Shown: positions 46,088 to 55,721, counted from the first letter of the stretch. The stretch: 64,000 nt of DNA from Pseudomonas piscis (GCF_009380155.1 NZ_WHUV01000001.1:1364001-1428000), one strand, 5' to 3'. The notes: a model not told the origin generated them from the letters alone. Program-made: numbers and translations.

Positions 46088-46876
46088 ATGAGAGTCTGGG
46101 CTGTTGCCAATCAAAAGGGTGGTGTCGGTAAAACCACCAGTTCCATCGCTTTAGCCGGCTTGCTGGCGGAGGCGGGCAAGCGCGTGGTCGTGGTCGACCT
46201 CGACCCCCACGGGTCCATGACCAGCTATTTCGGTTATGACCCCGACAGCCTGGAGCACAGCAGCTACGACCTGTTCCTGCACAAGGGCAGCGTGCCCGAG
46301 GATCTTCCTGGGCAACTGTTGCTGGGCACCAGCCACGAACGGATTTCCCTGTTGCCGTCGAGTACGGCCCTGGCCACCCTGGAGCGCCAGTCCCCCGGTC
46401 AGAGCGGCCTGGGCCTGGTGATCGCCAAGAGCCTGGCGCAGCTGTGGCAGGACTTCGACTATGCAGTCATCGACAGCCCGCCGCTGCTTGGGGTGTTGAT
46501 GGTCAACGCCCTGGCGGCCAGCCAGCAACTGGTGATCCCGGTGCAGACCGAGCACCTGGCGGTCAAGGGGCTGGAGCGCATGGTCAACACCCTGGCGATG
46601 GTCAACCGCTCCCGCAAGCAGCCGTTACCGTTCACCATCGTGCCGACTCTGTTCGACCGGCGGACCCAGGCCTCGCTGGGCACCCTGCGGATTCTGCGGG
46701 ACAAGTTCCCGGAGCAGATCTGGCAAGGCTACATTCCCGTGGATACACGCCTGCGCGATGCCAGTCGGGCCGGGGTCACGCCTTCGCAATTCGACGGCAA
46801 GAGCCGTGGTGTGCTGGCCTACAAGGCCTTGCTCAAGCATTTGCTGGCGCAACAAGCCGTGGCGCAGGTGGCCTGA
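46088..46876 (+). CDS. parC: ParA/Soj-type ATPase ParC (chemotaxis array positioning)
   Basis: A 262-residue MinD/ParA ATPase with Walker A KGGVGKTTSSIALAG at residues 10-24, VVVDLDPHGSMTSYFG and VIDSPPLLG. In Vibrio and Pseudomonas a ParA-like protein at this place in the che operon places chemotaxis arrays at the cell pole. No parB partner is present; the next gene is the CheW-like parP. It is not the chromosomal ParA by context. Confidence 0.88.
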   Translation: MRVWAVANQKGGVGKTTSSIALAGLLAEAGKRVVVVDLDPHGSMTSYFGYDPDSLEHSSYDLFLHKGSVPEDLPGQLLLGTSHERISLLPSSTALATLERQSPGQSGLGLVIAKSLAQLWQDFDYAVIDSPPLLGVLMVNALAASQQLVIPVQTEHLAVKGLERMVNTLAMVNRSRKQPLPFTIVPTLFDRRTQASLGTLRILRDKFPEQIWQGYIPVDTRLRDASRAGVTPSQFDGKSRGVLAYKALLKHLLAQQAVAQVA

Positions 46877-46960
46877 CGTGAAGCACCATTCAAGTCGCCC
46901 GGCAGCCCGGCCGATAACCCCTACAGTTCACTGTGTGGGGTTTTGTGCGTGGGTGTCCTC

Positions 46961-47857
46961 ATGAGCCGTCCCCTGGATGTCAAGAACCGGCCGCAGCTGG
47001 CGCTGCAGTCGTACCTGGACGCTTTGCTGCAGGATGCCACCGAAGAAGAACCGCTTCCCGAGGTCGTTGCTGAGCCGATTCCACCTGTCGTTGAGGCCGG
47101 TACTGAAGCTTCCAGCGAGGTACTGGACGAATTCCAGGCTGCGGTACTCGAGGAGCAGGCCCGGGATGCACGGATCCAGCACCAGGCACCGCCTGCTGCT
47201 CGGGCCGAGGCGCCTGTTGTCGTGCCCGCGGCTCCCGTGCAGGATGCACCGGCACCCCTGCCGGCCTCGATCTCGCCCGTGGTGCCGATGCTCCAGGCCC
47301 TGGTGCCGCCCGTGGTGGAAGTCCATCTGCCACCTGGCAACACACCGCCGCCGGTCGCCGGCAGCGATCGCCCGTCATGGGCGGCCGAGCCTTTCGAATG
47401 TCTGTTGTTCGATGTCGCTGGCCTGACCCTGGCGGTACCCCTGGTGTGCCTGGGGTCGATCTATTCCCTGGCGGGTCAGGAGCTGACGCCGTTGTTCGGC
47501 CAGCCGGAATGGTTCCTCGGTATCTTGCCGAGCCAGGCCGGCAACCTGAAGGTGCTGGACACGGCGCGCTGGGTCATGCCGGATCGCTATCGCGACGATT
47601 TCCGCCAGGGCCTGCAATACGTTATTTCGGTCCAGGGCTATGAGTGGGGGCTGGCCGTGCACCAGGTCAGCCGTTCGTTGCGCCTGGACCCCAATGAAAT
47701 CAAGTGGCGTAGCCACCGGGGCCAGCGTCCGTGGCTGGCCGGTACGGTTATCGAACACATGTGCGCGTTGCTCGACGTCGCCGAGTTGGCGGAATTGATC
47801 GCCACCGGGGGCGCCAAGCAGCTGGCAATCAGTCAAGCGGCCCACAAGCCGAAGTGA
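46961..47857 (+). CDS. parP: CheW-domain protein ParP
   Basis: A 298-residue protein with a Pro/Ala/Glu-rich N-terminal half (about 1-135) and a C-terminal CheW-like domain (about 140-285: FECLLFDVAGLTLAVPLVCL; WFLGILPSQAGNLKVLDTARWV). ParP-type proteins link CheA/receptor arrays to ParC. The start at 46961 (ATGAGCC) was preferred over the GTG at 46943. Lies between parC and cheW. Confidence 0.82.
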   Translation: MSRPLDVKNRPQLALQSYLDALLQDATEEEPLPEVVAEPIPPVVEAGTEASSEVLDEFQAAVLEEQARDARIQHQAPPAARAEAPVVVPAAPVQDAPAPLPASISPVVPMLQALVPPVVEVHLPPGNTPPPVAGSDRPSWAAEPFECLLFDVAGLTLAVPLVCLGSIYSLAGQELTPLFGQPEWFLGILPSQAGNLKVLDTARWVMPDRYRDDFRQGLQYVISVQGYEWGLAVHQVSRSLRLDPNEIKWRSHRGQRPWLAGTVIEHMCALLDVAELAELIATGGAKQLAISQAAHKPK

Positions 47858-47936
47858 ACCAACAACAGGCCGTGCCAATGGGGCGCGGCCATACAGAACA
47901 CACGCCGTTGCCAACGGTATTTTGAGGGGTCAGGGT

Positions 47937-48419
47937 ATGAATAAGTCGTCGTCTGCACAGGGTTCCGAAGATCCGATCCTGCAATGGGTCACCTTCAAGC
48001 TCGATAACGAGTCCTACGGCATCAACGTGATGCGCGTCCAGGAAGTCCTGCGCTACACCGAGATCGCCCCGGTGCCGGGTGCTCCGAGCTATGTGCTGGG
48101 CATCATCAACCTGCGCGGCAACGTGGTGACCGTGATCGACACCCGCCAGCGCTTTGGCCTGGTGCCCACCGAAGTCAACGACAACACCCGGATCGTCATC
48201 ATCGAGGCTGACAAGCAGGTGGTCGGGATCATGGTCGACAGCGTGGCCGAGGTGGTCTACCTGCGCCAATCCGAAGTCGAGACCGCGCCGAATGTCGGCA
48301 ACGAAGAATCGGCCAAGTTCATCCAGGGTGTCTGCAACAAGAACGGCGAGCTGCTGATCCTGGTGGAGCTGGACAAGATGATGAGCGAAGAGGAATGGTC
48401 GGAACTGGAGAGTATCTGA
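47937..48419 (+). CDS. cheW: chemotaxis coupling protein CheW
   Basis: A 160-residue single CheW domain (WVTFKLDNESYGINVMRVQEVL; APSYVLGIINLRGNVVTVIDTR; IVIIEADKQVVGIMVDSVAEV). Couples CheA to receptors. ATG 47937 follows GAGGGGTCAGGGT. The next frame starts at the base after the stop. Confidence 0.97.
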   Translation: MNKSSSAQGSEDPILQWVTFKLDNESYGINVMRVQEVLRYTEIAPVPGAPSYVLGIINLRGNVVTVIDTRQRFGLVPTEVNDNTRIVIIEADKQVVGIMVDSVAEVVYLRQSEVETAPNVGNEESAKFIQGVCNKNGELLILVELDKMMSEEEWSELESI

Positions 48420-48812
48420 TTGATCCTCGAGGTAGCGGTAATTGTCCTGGCGATCCTCTGGGTCGCCACTCTCGCGCTGTTCCTGTCCTTCGCCCGCAAC
48501 CAGCGGCAGATCGCTGCGCAGCAGGCCGAGGGCGATGCCCTGCGCGACCTGCGAATCAAGGAGTTGGCCAAGCGGGTCGATCATTACCAGAACGGCACGG
48601 TGCGCATGGGCGAGGATTTGCACGAGCTGCGGGCTGTGGTGGCGCCGTTGCCGGACAAGCTGGCCCAGCTGGAACAGCGTGACCCTTCCACCTTGTCCTT
48701 TGCCCAGGCCGCACGGTTGGTGGGCATGGGCGCCAGCATCGACGAGCTGACCCAGTCCTGCGGCCTGACCCAGGCCGAGGCCGAGCTGGTGAGCAAGCTG
48801 CACAAAGGCTGA
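48420..48812 (+). CDS. DUF2802 family protein
   Basis: A 130-residue protein with an N-terminal membrane helix (LEVAVIVLAILWVATLALFLSF), a coiled-coil middle (ALRDLRIKELAKRVDHYQNG) and a C-terminal helix-turn-helix-like motif (AARLVGMGASIDELTQSCGL, LTQAEAELVSKLHKG). A homologue follows cheW in P. aeruginosa. The start is a TTG directly after the cheW stop. Function unknown; likely membrane-anchored accessory of the chemotaxis operon. Confidence 0.8.
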   Translation: MILEVAVIVLAILWVATLALFLSFARNQRQIAAQQAEGDALRDLRIKELAKRVDHYQNGTVRMGEDLHELRAVVAPLPDKLAQLEQRDPSTLSFAQAARLVGMGASIDELTQSCGLTQAEAELVSKLHKG

Positions 48813-48863
48813 GCTTCAAGCTTCAAGCATGCAGCTTGCGGTTCATGGCTTGCAGTTGCTCTT
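48813..48863. repeat. short direct and inverted GCTTCAAGC/GCTTGC repeats between convergent genes
   Basis: The 51-base gap holds overlapping GCTTCAAGCTTCAAGC and GCTTG units, including a CAAGC (48824-48828) - ATGCA - GCTTG (48834-48838) hairpin. It may serve as a bidirectional transcription end between the che operon and the minus-strand flagellar pair. Confidence 0.45.
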
Positions 48864-49193
48864 CTAGTAATCGTCGCCGCGCTCGGTGATGTCCTTTTCC
48901 GACTCTATCTGCCGTGGATCGTGGCCTGCCGGGAACTTGCCCTTGAGGTTCCAGGCGAAGGCGATGATCTCGGCGATGGTCCGGTACAACTCCGGCGGGA
49001 TGCTGTCGCCCAGCTCCAGGCGCGCCAGCAGCCTCACCAGTTCGGCGTTCTCATAGATCGGCACTTCATAGTCGCGGGCGATCTTCAGGATGGCTTCGGC
49101 CAGTTCGTCATCGCCCTTGGCGGTGAGTGTCGGAGCCTGCTGGCCATCGTATTTGAGGGCGATGGCCTGGCGAGGTGGGGCAGAGTGCTTCAT
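48864..49193 (-). CDS. FlhB C-terminal-domain homologue (FlhX/EscU-YscU-like), NPTH lost
   Basis: A 109-residue cytosolic protein resembling the C-terminal fragment of FlhB made after autocleavage: AIALKYDGQQAPTLTAKG, AILKIARDYEVPIYENAELVRLL, then LGDSIPPELYRTIAEIIAFAW. Membrane helices and the NPTH cleavage site are absent, so the protein starts where cleaved FlhB would. FlhX-like proteins can partly replace the FlhB C-terminus in other bacteria. Translated from an ATG that overlaps the stop of the upstream FliK-like gene (ATGA), a telling pairing because FliK and FlhB-C interact. Confidence 0.85.
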   Translation of the reverse strand: MKHSAPPRQAIALKYDGQQAPTLTAKGDDELAEAILKIARDYEVPIYENAELVRLLARLELGDSIPPELYRTIAEIIAFAWNLKGKFPAGHDPRQIESEKDITERGDDY

Positions 49194-50773
49194 GCGGTTT
49201 CGTCGACCCAGCGTTGTTCCAATCGGGTATGCGGGCCTTGGGGCGGGATGCCGAGATGGCAATCCAGATCGCCGACATCCAGGCCCGAGGCCAGCAGGCG
49301 CTCGCGCAGGCTGCCCAGGTGGCTTTCGATCAGGCTCGCGGTATAGGGGCGTTCGGCCCAGAGTTGGCTGGACAAGCGGCCCTGGAGCAGTTGCGCCTGG
49401 ACCTGCAGCGGGCCCAGCGGCTCCAGGTCGAAGGCCAGGTCGACCCGCCACAAGGCCTGCCGGGGCTCGCGTTCTTCACGTTTGTCCGGGGTTTGCTGTT
49501 CTGCTTGCGCCGGCTCCTCGCGCTGCAACTTGACCTGCAGGGGCACGATGTCCTGCAGGTTGCGCATGGGGATTTCCAGCTGCCAGGTGGTCAGCTGGCG
49601 GCCATCGTCGGTACGCCCGCTTTGTTCCAGGCCCGCCAGTTGGTGGCTCTGCAGGCGCGATACCGCCGCAGCGGCCAGGCGCAGCAGTTGCTCCAGGCTG
49701 CCTGAGCCTTCCAGGCTTTGCAGCAAGCGCTCCGGCAGCGGGAAGCCGCCGGCAGTGGTCTTGGCGCTGACCTGGCCCAGGGTGCCCAGGGCGCTGCGTA
49801 CAAAACTGGGTAGCGACTGGGCCAGGGTATTGGCGGCGAGGATCGCGTTGAAGCTGGTGGAGGAGGGCAGCGCCGGAGTCAATTGGGCGATCAGGCGTAG
49901 CAGGTCGGCCTTCAGGTCTGCGGCCTGGCCCGGGTTGCCTGCGGCCAGTTGGGCCTCGAGGAACACGCCGCTACCCAGCAGCGCCTGGGCCACGCCGCGG
50001 GCGGTGCTCATTTGCTGTGCATTGGGCAGGCTGCCCAGCAGGCGTTCGACTGCGGCGCGCAGGTCGCTGGCCGGGCCGGGCTGGTCGTCGACGGGCAAGT
50101 TCTGCAGGGCATTGAGCAGGCCGCCCAGGGAGCCCTGGCGACTTTGCTGGCTGGCCAACTGGGCGGCGATCGCCAGTTGGTCCTGGCGGTTGCTCAAGGG
50201 GACGAAGCTCAGGGTCCGGGCATCTGTCACCAGGGCGCTCAGCAAGCTGCCGATACGCAATGGCTGCGGGCTCTCGATGTCCAGGGTGCTGCCGCTCTGG
50301 GCGGTATTGAGCAGGCTCACCAGGGAACGGTACAGCGCTGGCTGGTTACTGCCCTGGGGTAGCAGTTGCGAGGTCAGGACCTTGCCCTGCAGCAGGGTGC
50401 CCGGAGGCAGCTGGGCGATATCCAGGCGGGTCAGGGCGGCGACACTGGACGCGATGGCCTGTTGCACGGTGATGGCCAGGTTGGCTGCCGATGGCTGGGT
50501 CACTGCCAGGCTGGTGCCCTGGGGCAGGGGTTGGTTGCTGGTGGCTTGCAGGGTGGTTTGCCGGCCATTGTCCAGGGTCAGCTTGAGCAGCAGCTCGAAG
50601 GTCTGGTTCGTCTGCTTGAGCGACAGCACTTCGGCCCGGGCGCTCTGGCCGGGCGCGATCAGCCCCTCCAGCGGCGGCGTCAGCTTGAGCAGTTCACCGC
50701 TGGGCAACTGCGCGCGCGAGGCTCCGGGAGCGGGCGTCGGTGGCAGCGGGGGGATGTTCATTTCGCCTGTCAT
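49190..50773 (-). CDS. second flagellar hook-length control-like (FliK family) protein
   Basis: A 527-residue Gln/Leu/Ser-rich protein. The C-terminal part (about 435-510: WRVDLAFDLEPLGPLQVQAQ, LQGRLSSQLWAERPYTASLI, LRERLLASGLDVGDLDCHLG) has the Flg_hook fold pattern found in FliK. The N-terminal region (GLIAPGQSARAEVLSLKQTNQTFELLLKL) is unlike the Ala/Pro-rich ruler of the FliK at 27166. No signal peptide or membrane segment. Start could also be the ATG at 50761. Co-translated with the FlhB-C homologue. Role unknown; perhaps a modulator of export switching. Confidence 0.75.
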   Translation of the reverse strand: MTGEMNIPPLPPTPAPGASRAQLPSGELLKLTPPLEGLIAPGQSARAEVLSLKQTNQTFELLLKLTLDNGRQTTLQATSNQPLPQGTSLAVTQPSAANLAITVQQAIASSVAALTRLDIAQLPPGTLLQGKVLTSQLLPQGSNQPALYRSLVSLLNTAQSGSTLDIESPQPLRIGSLLSALVTDARTLSFVPLSNRQDQLAIAAQLASQQSRQGSLGGLLNALQNLPVDDQPGPASDLRAAVERLLGSLPNAQQMSTARGVAQALLGSGVFLEAQLAAGNPGQAADLKADLLRLIAQLTPALPSSTSFNAILAANTLAQSLPSFVRSALGTLGQVSAKTTAGGFPLPERLLQSLEGSGSLEQLLRLAAAAVSRLQSHQLAGLEQSGRTDDGRQLTTWQLEIPMRNLQDIVPLQVKLQREEPAQAEQQTPDKREEREPRQALWRVDLAFDLEPLGPLQVQAQLLQGRLSSQLWAERPYTASLIESHLGSLRERLLASGLDVGDLDCHLGIPPQGPHTRLEQRWVDETA

Positions 50774-50801
50774 TCGGACACAACCTGTGGAAATTAACCC
50801 C

Positions 50802-50829
50802 CTGTAAGGTAGGGACTCACATGTATAAT
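50802..50829 (+). promoter_or_regulatory. possible sigma-70 promoter of the ccm operon
   Basis: A perfect TATAAT (50824-50829) with a poor -35 CTGTAA (50802-50807) 16 bases upstream. It lies in the 196-base divergent gap between the FliK-like gene and ccmA, 141 bases before ccmA. Confidence 0.35.
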
Positions 50830-50969
50830 GCCGCCCGTCTTTTAAGGAGTGGTAAAAACAATACAATTGTTTGACGCAGCTCTCTAGAACAGGCCGCCAA
50901 TGCATTTATCCTGCATTCCTTTAACGGCCGCTCCACTGCCGACTTGAACCCGTAAAGGCCCGCTATCCC

Positions 50970-51605
50970 TTGACCAGCCCTCTTCTCGAAGCCGTTGCAC
51001 TCGCTTGTGAGCGCGATTGGCGGATGCTCTTTGAACACCTCGAGTTGCGTTTGACGGCTGGAGACATGGTGCAGATCAGCGGTCCCAATGGCAGCGGCAA
51101 GACCAGCCTGTTGCGCCTGCTCGCCGGGCTGATGCAGCCCACCAGTGGCCAGGTGCTGCTCAACGGCCAGCCATTGCAGGCCCAGCGCGCCGAACTGGCC
51201 CGCAACCTGTTGTGGATCGGCCATGCCGCCGGCATCAAGGACTTGCTCACCGCCGAAGAGAACCTCAGCTGGCTCTGTGCCCTGCACCAGCCGGCCCGGA
51301 GCGAGGCGATCTGGCAGGCCCTGGCCGCCGTCGGCCTCAAGGGGTTCGAAGACGTTCCCTGCCATACCCTGTCCGCCGGCCAGCAGCGCCGTGTGGCCCT
51401 GGCCCGCCTGTACCTGGACAGCCCGCCGCTGTGGATCCTCGATGAACCCTTCACTGCCCTGGACAAGCAGGGCGTGGCGCAACTCGAGGAACACCTGGCC
51501 GGCCATTGCGAACGCGGCGGCACGGTGGTGCTGACCACCCACCACACTCTTGGCCGCATGCCCTCGGGATACCGCGATATCGATCTGGGACGGTGGGCCG
51601 CATGA
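50970..51605 (+). CDS. ccmA: cytochrome c biogenesis heme-export ABC ATPase CcmA
   Basis: A 211-residue ABC ATPase with Walker [10 protein letters not shown] near residue 39, signature [16 protein letters not shown] near 138 and Walker [13 protein letters not shown]. Forms CcmABCD, which releases holo-CcmE. The frame opens with a TTG at 50970; no better start codon lies upstream in frame and the N-terminal [18 protein letters not shown] matches the family. Overlaps ccmB by four bases. Confidence 0.94.
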   Translation: MTSPLLEAVALACERDWRMLFEHLELRLTAGDMVQISGPNGSGKTSLLRLLAGLMQPTSGQVLLNGQPLQAQRAELARNLLWIGHAAGIKDLLTAEENLSWLCALHQPARSEAIWQALAAVGLKGFEDVPCHTLSAGQQRRVALARLYLDSPPLWILDEPFTALDKQGVAQLEEHLAGHCERGGTVVLTTHHTLGRMPSGYRDIDLGRWAA

Positions 51606-52270
51606 GTGTCTTCGTCTTGTTGGTGGCCCGTGAGGCACGGCTGCTGTGCCGGCGCCCGGCGGAGTTGGCCAACCCCCTGGTATTTTTCGCGATAGTCGTC
51701 GCCTTGTTTCCGCTGGCGGTGGGACCTGAGACACAATTGTTGCAAACCTTGTCTCCTGGCCTGGTCTGGGTGGCGGCGCTATTGTCCGTCCTGCTCTCGC
51801 TGGACGGGCTTTTTCGCAGTGATTTCGAGGATGGATCCCTGGAGCAGTGGGTCCTTTCGTCGCACCCCCTGGCCCTTCTGGTGCTGGCCAAGGTGCTGGC
51901 ACACTGGATCTTCTCCGGGTTGGCACTGGTATTGCTCGCGCCCTTGCTGGCGGTGATGCTCGGGCTGCCGGCCGCCTGCCTGCCAGTGCTGCTGCTCTCG
52001 TTGCTGCTGGGTACGCCGGTCCTCAGTTTGCTCGGGGCGGTGGGCGCGGCGCTGACGGTAGGGCTCAAGCGCGGCGGCTTGTTGTTGGCGCTGTTGATCC
52101 TGCCGTTGTACATCCCGGTGTTGATTCTCGGCAGTGGCGCCTTGCAGGCGGCATTGCAGGGCCTACCGACTACAGGGTTCCTGCTGTGGCTTGGTAGCCT
52201 GGCTGCGCTGGCAGTGACCCTGACACCCTTTGCAATAGCTGCTGGCCTGAAGATCAGCGTCGGCGAATAA
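51602..52270 (+). CDS. ccmB: heme exporter protein CcmB
   Basis: A 222-residue membrane subunit with six hydrophobic segments ([41 protein letters not shown]-type loop; [16 protein letters not shown]) and the [12 protein letters not shown] loop. Permease partner of CcmA. ATG 51602 overlaps the ccmA stop. Confidence 0.95.
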   Translation: MSVFVLLVAREARLLCRRPAELANPLVFFAIVVALFPLAVGPETQLLQTLSPGLVWVAALLSVLLSLDGLFRSDFEDGSLEQWVLSSHPLALLVLAKVLAHWIFSGLALVLLAPLLAVMLGLPAACLPVLLLSLLLGTPVLSLLGAVGAALTVGLKRGGLLLALLILPLYIPVLILGSGALQAALQGLPTTGFLLWLGSLAALAVTLTPFAIAAGLKISVGE

Positions 52271-52348
52271 TGAGGTCTGGTTGTTTTTTAACCAGTAAAG
52301 ACCCTGGCTGTTCGTATAGACGAAGAGCAACCGTGATGGAAGCAACGA

Positions 52349-53104
52349 ATGAACTGGACCTGGTTTCACAAGCTCGGCTCGCCTAAATGGTTTTACGGCA
52401 TCAGCGGCAAGCTGCTGCCCTGGCTGAGCGTCGCCGCCGTGTTGCTGATTGGTATCGGCGTGGTCTGGGGCCTGGCCTTCGCGCCACCGGACTACCAGCA
52501 AGGCAACAGCTTTCGCATCATCTATATTCATGTGCCAATGGCGATGCTGGCCCAGTCTTGCTATGTGATGCTGGCGGTGTGCGGGGTGGTCGGGCTGGTA
52601 TGGAAAATGAAGCTGGCCGACGTTGCCCTGCAATGCGCCGCGCCCATTGGCCATTCCATCACGTTCCTGGCGCTGGTGACCGGGGCCATCTGGGGCAAGC
52701 CGACCTGGGGTTCCTGGTGGGTCTGGGATGCCCGGCTGACCTCGATGCTGATCCTGTTGTTCCTGTACGCCGGCCTCATGGCCCTGAACGCCGCCATCAG
52801 CAACCGTGACAGCGCCGCCAAGGCCTGTGCGGTGTTGGCGATCGTCGGGGTGGTGAACATCCCGATCATCAAGTACTCGGTGGAGTGGTGGAACACCCTG
52901 CACCAGGGGGCGACCTTCACCCTGACCGAAAGGCCCGCCATGCCGGTGGAAATGTGGCTGCCGCTGTTGCTGACGGTACTGGGTTTCTATTGTTTCTTCG
53001 CCGTGGTCCTGCTGCTGCGCATGCGCCTTGAAGTACTCAAGCGCGAAGCCCGGACCAGCTGGGTCAAGGCCGAAGTCCAACGCAGCCTGGAGGCCGCACA
53101 ATGA
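52349..53104 (+). CDS. ccmC: heme handling protein CcmC
   Basis: A 251-residue six-helix membrane protein with the periplasmic Trp-rich heme motif [13 protein letters not shown] near residue 114, flanked by heme-ligand His residues (YIHVPMA; ...[14 protein letters not shown]). It loads heme onto CcmE. Overlaps ccmD by four bases. Confidence 0.97.
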   Translation: MNWTWFHKLGSPKWFYGISGKLLPWLSVAAVLLIGIGVVWGLAFAPPDYQQGNSFRIIYIHVPMAMLAQSCYVMLAVCGVVGLVWKMKLADVALQCAAPIGHSITFLALVTGAIWGKPTWGSWWVWDARLTSMLILLFLYAGLMALNAAISNRDSAAKACAVLAIVGVVNIPIIKYSVEWWNTLHQGATFTLTERPAMPVEMWLPLLLTVLGFYCFFAVVLLLRMRLEVLKREARTSWVKAEVQRSLEAAQ

Positions 53105-53277
53105 GTTTTGCATCCTTCAGCGACTTTCTCGCCATGGGCCATCACGGCCTGTACGTCTGGTCGGCCTACGGTATCTGCCTGGTGGTCCTGGTGCGTGAAC
53201 TGGTGGCGCCGATCCTGGACCGCAGGAGCTATCTGCAACAAGAGGCGCGTCGTCTGCGCCGGGAGAACGGTAAGTGA
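53101..53277 (+). CDS. ccmD: heme exporter small subunit CcmD
   Basis: A 58-residue protein: [20 protein letters not shown] begins the single membrane helix, followed by a basic cytoplasmic tail ([18 protein letters not shown]). The MGxHGxYVWxAY motif is diagnostic. It stabilises the CcmABC-CcmE complex. Overlaps ccmC by four bases and ccmE by four. Confidence 0.95.
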   Translation: MSFASFSDFLAMGHHGLYVWSAYGICLVVLVRELVAPILDRRSYLQQEARRLRRENGK

Positions 53278-53729
53278 ATCCGCTGCGTAAAAAGCGTCTT
53301 TTGATCATCCTGGCGATCCTGGTGGGTGTCGGCATCGCCGTCGGCCTGGCCCTCAGCGCGCTGAAGGAAAACATCAACCTGTTCTACACCCCGACCCAGA
53401 TCGCCAATGGCGAAGCCCCCCATGACACCCGCATCCGCGCCGGTGGCATGGTCCAGGCCGGCTCGCTGGAGCGCTCCGCCGATTCGCTGGACGTCAAGTT
53501 CGTGGTCACCGACTTCAACAAGTCGGTAACCATCACCTACCGCGGCATCCTTCCGGACCTGTTCCGCGAAGGGCAGGGCATCGTCGCCCTGGGCAAGATC
53601 AACGCCGATGGCGTGGTGGTCGCCGATGAAGTACTGGCCAAGCACGACGAGAAGTACATGCCGCCGGAAGTCACCAAGGCCCTGAAAGACAGTGGCCAGT
53701 CGGCACCGACGCCGTCCAAGGAGGGTTGA
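53274..53729 (+). CDS. ccmE: heme chaperone CcmE
   Basis: A 151-residue periplasmic heme chaperone anchored by an N-terminal helix ([19 protein letters not shown]). The heme-binding His is in [13 protein letters not shown] near residue 124. GTG start within the end of ccmD. Passes heme to CcmF. Confidence 0.97.
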   Translation: MNPLRKKRLLIILAILVGVGIAVGLALSALKENINLFYTPTQIANGEAPHDTRIRAGGMVQAGSLERSADSLDVKFVVTDFNKSVTITYRGILPDLFREGQGIVALGKINADGVVVADEVLAKHDEKYMPPEVTKALKDSGQSAPTPSKEG

Positions 53730-53732
53730 GCC

Positions 53733-55721
53733 ATGAGTTCCGCTTTGTTCGTTCCCGAGCTCGGCCACCTGGCGATGATCCTGGCGCTGTGCCTGGCCCT
53801 GGTCCAGGCGGTGGTGCCGTTGCTGGGCGCCTGGCGTGGCGACCGGTTGTGGATGAGCCTGGCGCAGCCGGCGGCCTGGGGGCAGTTCGCCTTCTTGGTA
53901 TTCGCCTTCGGCTGCCTGACCTACGCCTTCATGAATGACGATTTCTCGGTGGCCTACGTCGCCCACAACTCCAACAGCGCCTTGCCCTGGTACTACAAGT
54001 TCAGCGCCGTATGGGGTGCTCACGAAGGCTCGCTGCTGCTCTGGGCGCTGATCCTGGGTGGCTGGACCTTCGCCGTGTCGGTGTTCTCGCGGCAGTTGCC
54101 GCAAGTGATGCTGGCCCGGGTGTTGGCGATCATGGGCATGATCAGCACCGGCTTCCTGTCGTTCCTGATCGTCACCTCCAACCCTTTCGCGCGGATCCTG
54201 CCCCAGGTCCCGGCCGATGGCCGCGATCTCAACCCGCTGTTGCAGGACATCGGCCTGATCGTCCACCCACCGATGCTCTACATGGGCTATGTGGGATTCT
54301 CGGTGGCCTTCGCCTTCGCCATCGCCGCGTTGCTCGGCGGTCGCCTCGATGCCGCCTGGGCCCGCTGGTCGCGGCCCTGGACCATAGTCGCCTGGGCCTT
54401 CCTCGGCATCGGCATCACCCTGGGCTCCTGGTGGGCCTACTACGAGCTGGGCTGGGGTGGCTGGTGGTTCTGGGACCCGGTGGAAAACGCCTCCTTCATG
54501 CCTTGGCTGGTAGGCACCGCGCTGATCCATTCCCTGGCTGTCACCGAGAAGCGCGGGGTGTTCAAGAGCTGGACCGTGCTGCTGGCCATCGCTGCCTTCT
54601 CTCTGAGCCTGCTGGGCACTTTCCTGGTCCGCTCCGGGGTCCTGACCTCGGTCCATGCCTTTGCCGCCGACCCTGAGCGTGGCGTGTTCATCCTGTTCTT
54701 CCTGTTGTTCGTGGTGGGGGGCTCGCTGACCCTGTTCGCCTTGCGCGCACCGGTGGTCAAGAGCCAGGTGGGCTTCAACCTGTGGTCCCGGGAAACCCTG
54801 TTGCTGGGCAACAACCTGGTGCTGGTGGTGGCGGCCTCGATGATCCTCCTGGGGACCTTGTACCCGCTGGTGCTGGACGCCCTGAGCGGCGCCAAGCTGT
54901 CGGTGGGGCCGCCGTACTTCAATGCGCTGTTCATCCCGCTGATGGCCCTGTTGATGGTGGTGCTGGCGGTGGGCGTGCTGGTGCGCTGGAAAGACACCCC
55001 GGTCAAATGGCTGCTGGGCATGCTGGCTCCGGTGCTGCTGGGCAGCGTGGCCCTGGCCGTGGTGGCGGGCATCGCCTATGGCGACTTCAACTGGGCGGTG
55101 CTGGCGACTTTCCTGCTGGCGGCCTGGGTGGTGTTGTCCGGAGTACGGGATATCTTCGACAAGACTCGCCACAAGGGCCTGGTCAAGGGCCTGCCGAGCC
55201 TGACCCGCAGCTACTGGGGCATGCACCTGGCGCACCTGGGGATCGCGGTCTGTGCCCTGGGCGTGGTGCTGTCGAGCCAGAACAGCGCCGAGCGCGACCT
55301 GCGCCTGGAGCCGGGCGAGTCCATGGAGCTGGCGGGCTACCACTTCATCTTCGAGGGTGCCAAGCATTTCGAAGGCCCCAACTTCACTTCCGACAAGGGC
55401 ACTGTCCGCGTCGTGCGCAACGGCAAGGAAGTGGCCGTGCTGCATCCGGAAAAGCGCCTGTACACCGTGCAGAGCTCGATGATGACCGAAGCCGGGATCG
55501 ACGCCGGTTTCACCCGCGACCTGTATGTCGCCCTCGGCGAGCCCCTGGGCAATGGCGCCTGGGCGGTGCGGGTGCACGTCAAGCCGTTCGTGCGCTGGAT
55601 CTGGCTCGGCGGCCTGCTGACCGGCCTTGGCGGCGTGCTGGCGGCGATGGACCGGCGCTATCGAGTCAAGGTGAAGAGCCGGGTGCGTGAAGCGCTGGGC
55701 ATGACAGGAGCCACTGCATGA
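53733..55721 (+). CDS. ccmF: heme lyase CcmF
   Basis: A 662-residue polytopic membrane protein with the WWD heme motif GWGGWWFWDPVENASFMPWL split near residue 240, VHPPMLYMGYVG, and the C-terminal periplasmic domain before the last helix (WIWLGGLLTGLGGVLAAMDRRY). Ligates heme to apocytochrome with CcmH and CcmI. Overlaps ccmG by four bases. Confidence 0.97.
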   Translation: MSSALFVPELGHLAMILALCLALVQAVVPLLGAWRGDRLWMSLAQPAAWGQFAFLVFAFGCLTYAFMNDDFSVAYVAHNSNSALPWYYKFSAVWGAHEGSLLLWALILGGWTFAVSVFSRQLPQVMLARVLAIMGMISTGFLSFLIVTSNPFARILPQVPADGRDLNPLLQDIGLIVHPPMLYMGYVGFSVAFAFAIAALLGGRLDAAWARWSRPWTIVAWAFLGIGITLGSWWAYYELGWGGWWFWDPVENASFMPWLVGTALIHSLAVTEKRGVFKSWTVLLAIAAFSLSLLGTFLVRSGVLTSVHAFAADPERGVFILFFLLFVVGGSLTLFALRAPVVKSQVGFNLWSRETLLLGNNLVLVVAASMILLGTLYPLVLDALSGAKLSVGPPYFNALFIPLMALLMVVLAVGVLVRWKDTPVKWLLGMLAPVLLGSVALAVVAGIAYGDFNWAVLATFLLAAWVVLSGVRDIFDKTRHKGLVKGLPSLTRSYWGMHLAHLGIAVCALGVVLSSQNSAERDLRLEPGESMELAGYHFIFEGAKHFEGPNFTSDKGTVRVVRNGKEVAVLHPEKRLYTVQSSMMTEAGIDAGFTRDLYVALGEPLGNGAWAVRVHVKPFVRWIWLGGLLTGLGGVLAAMDRRYRVKVKSRVREALGMTGATA

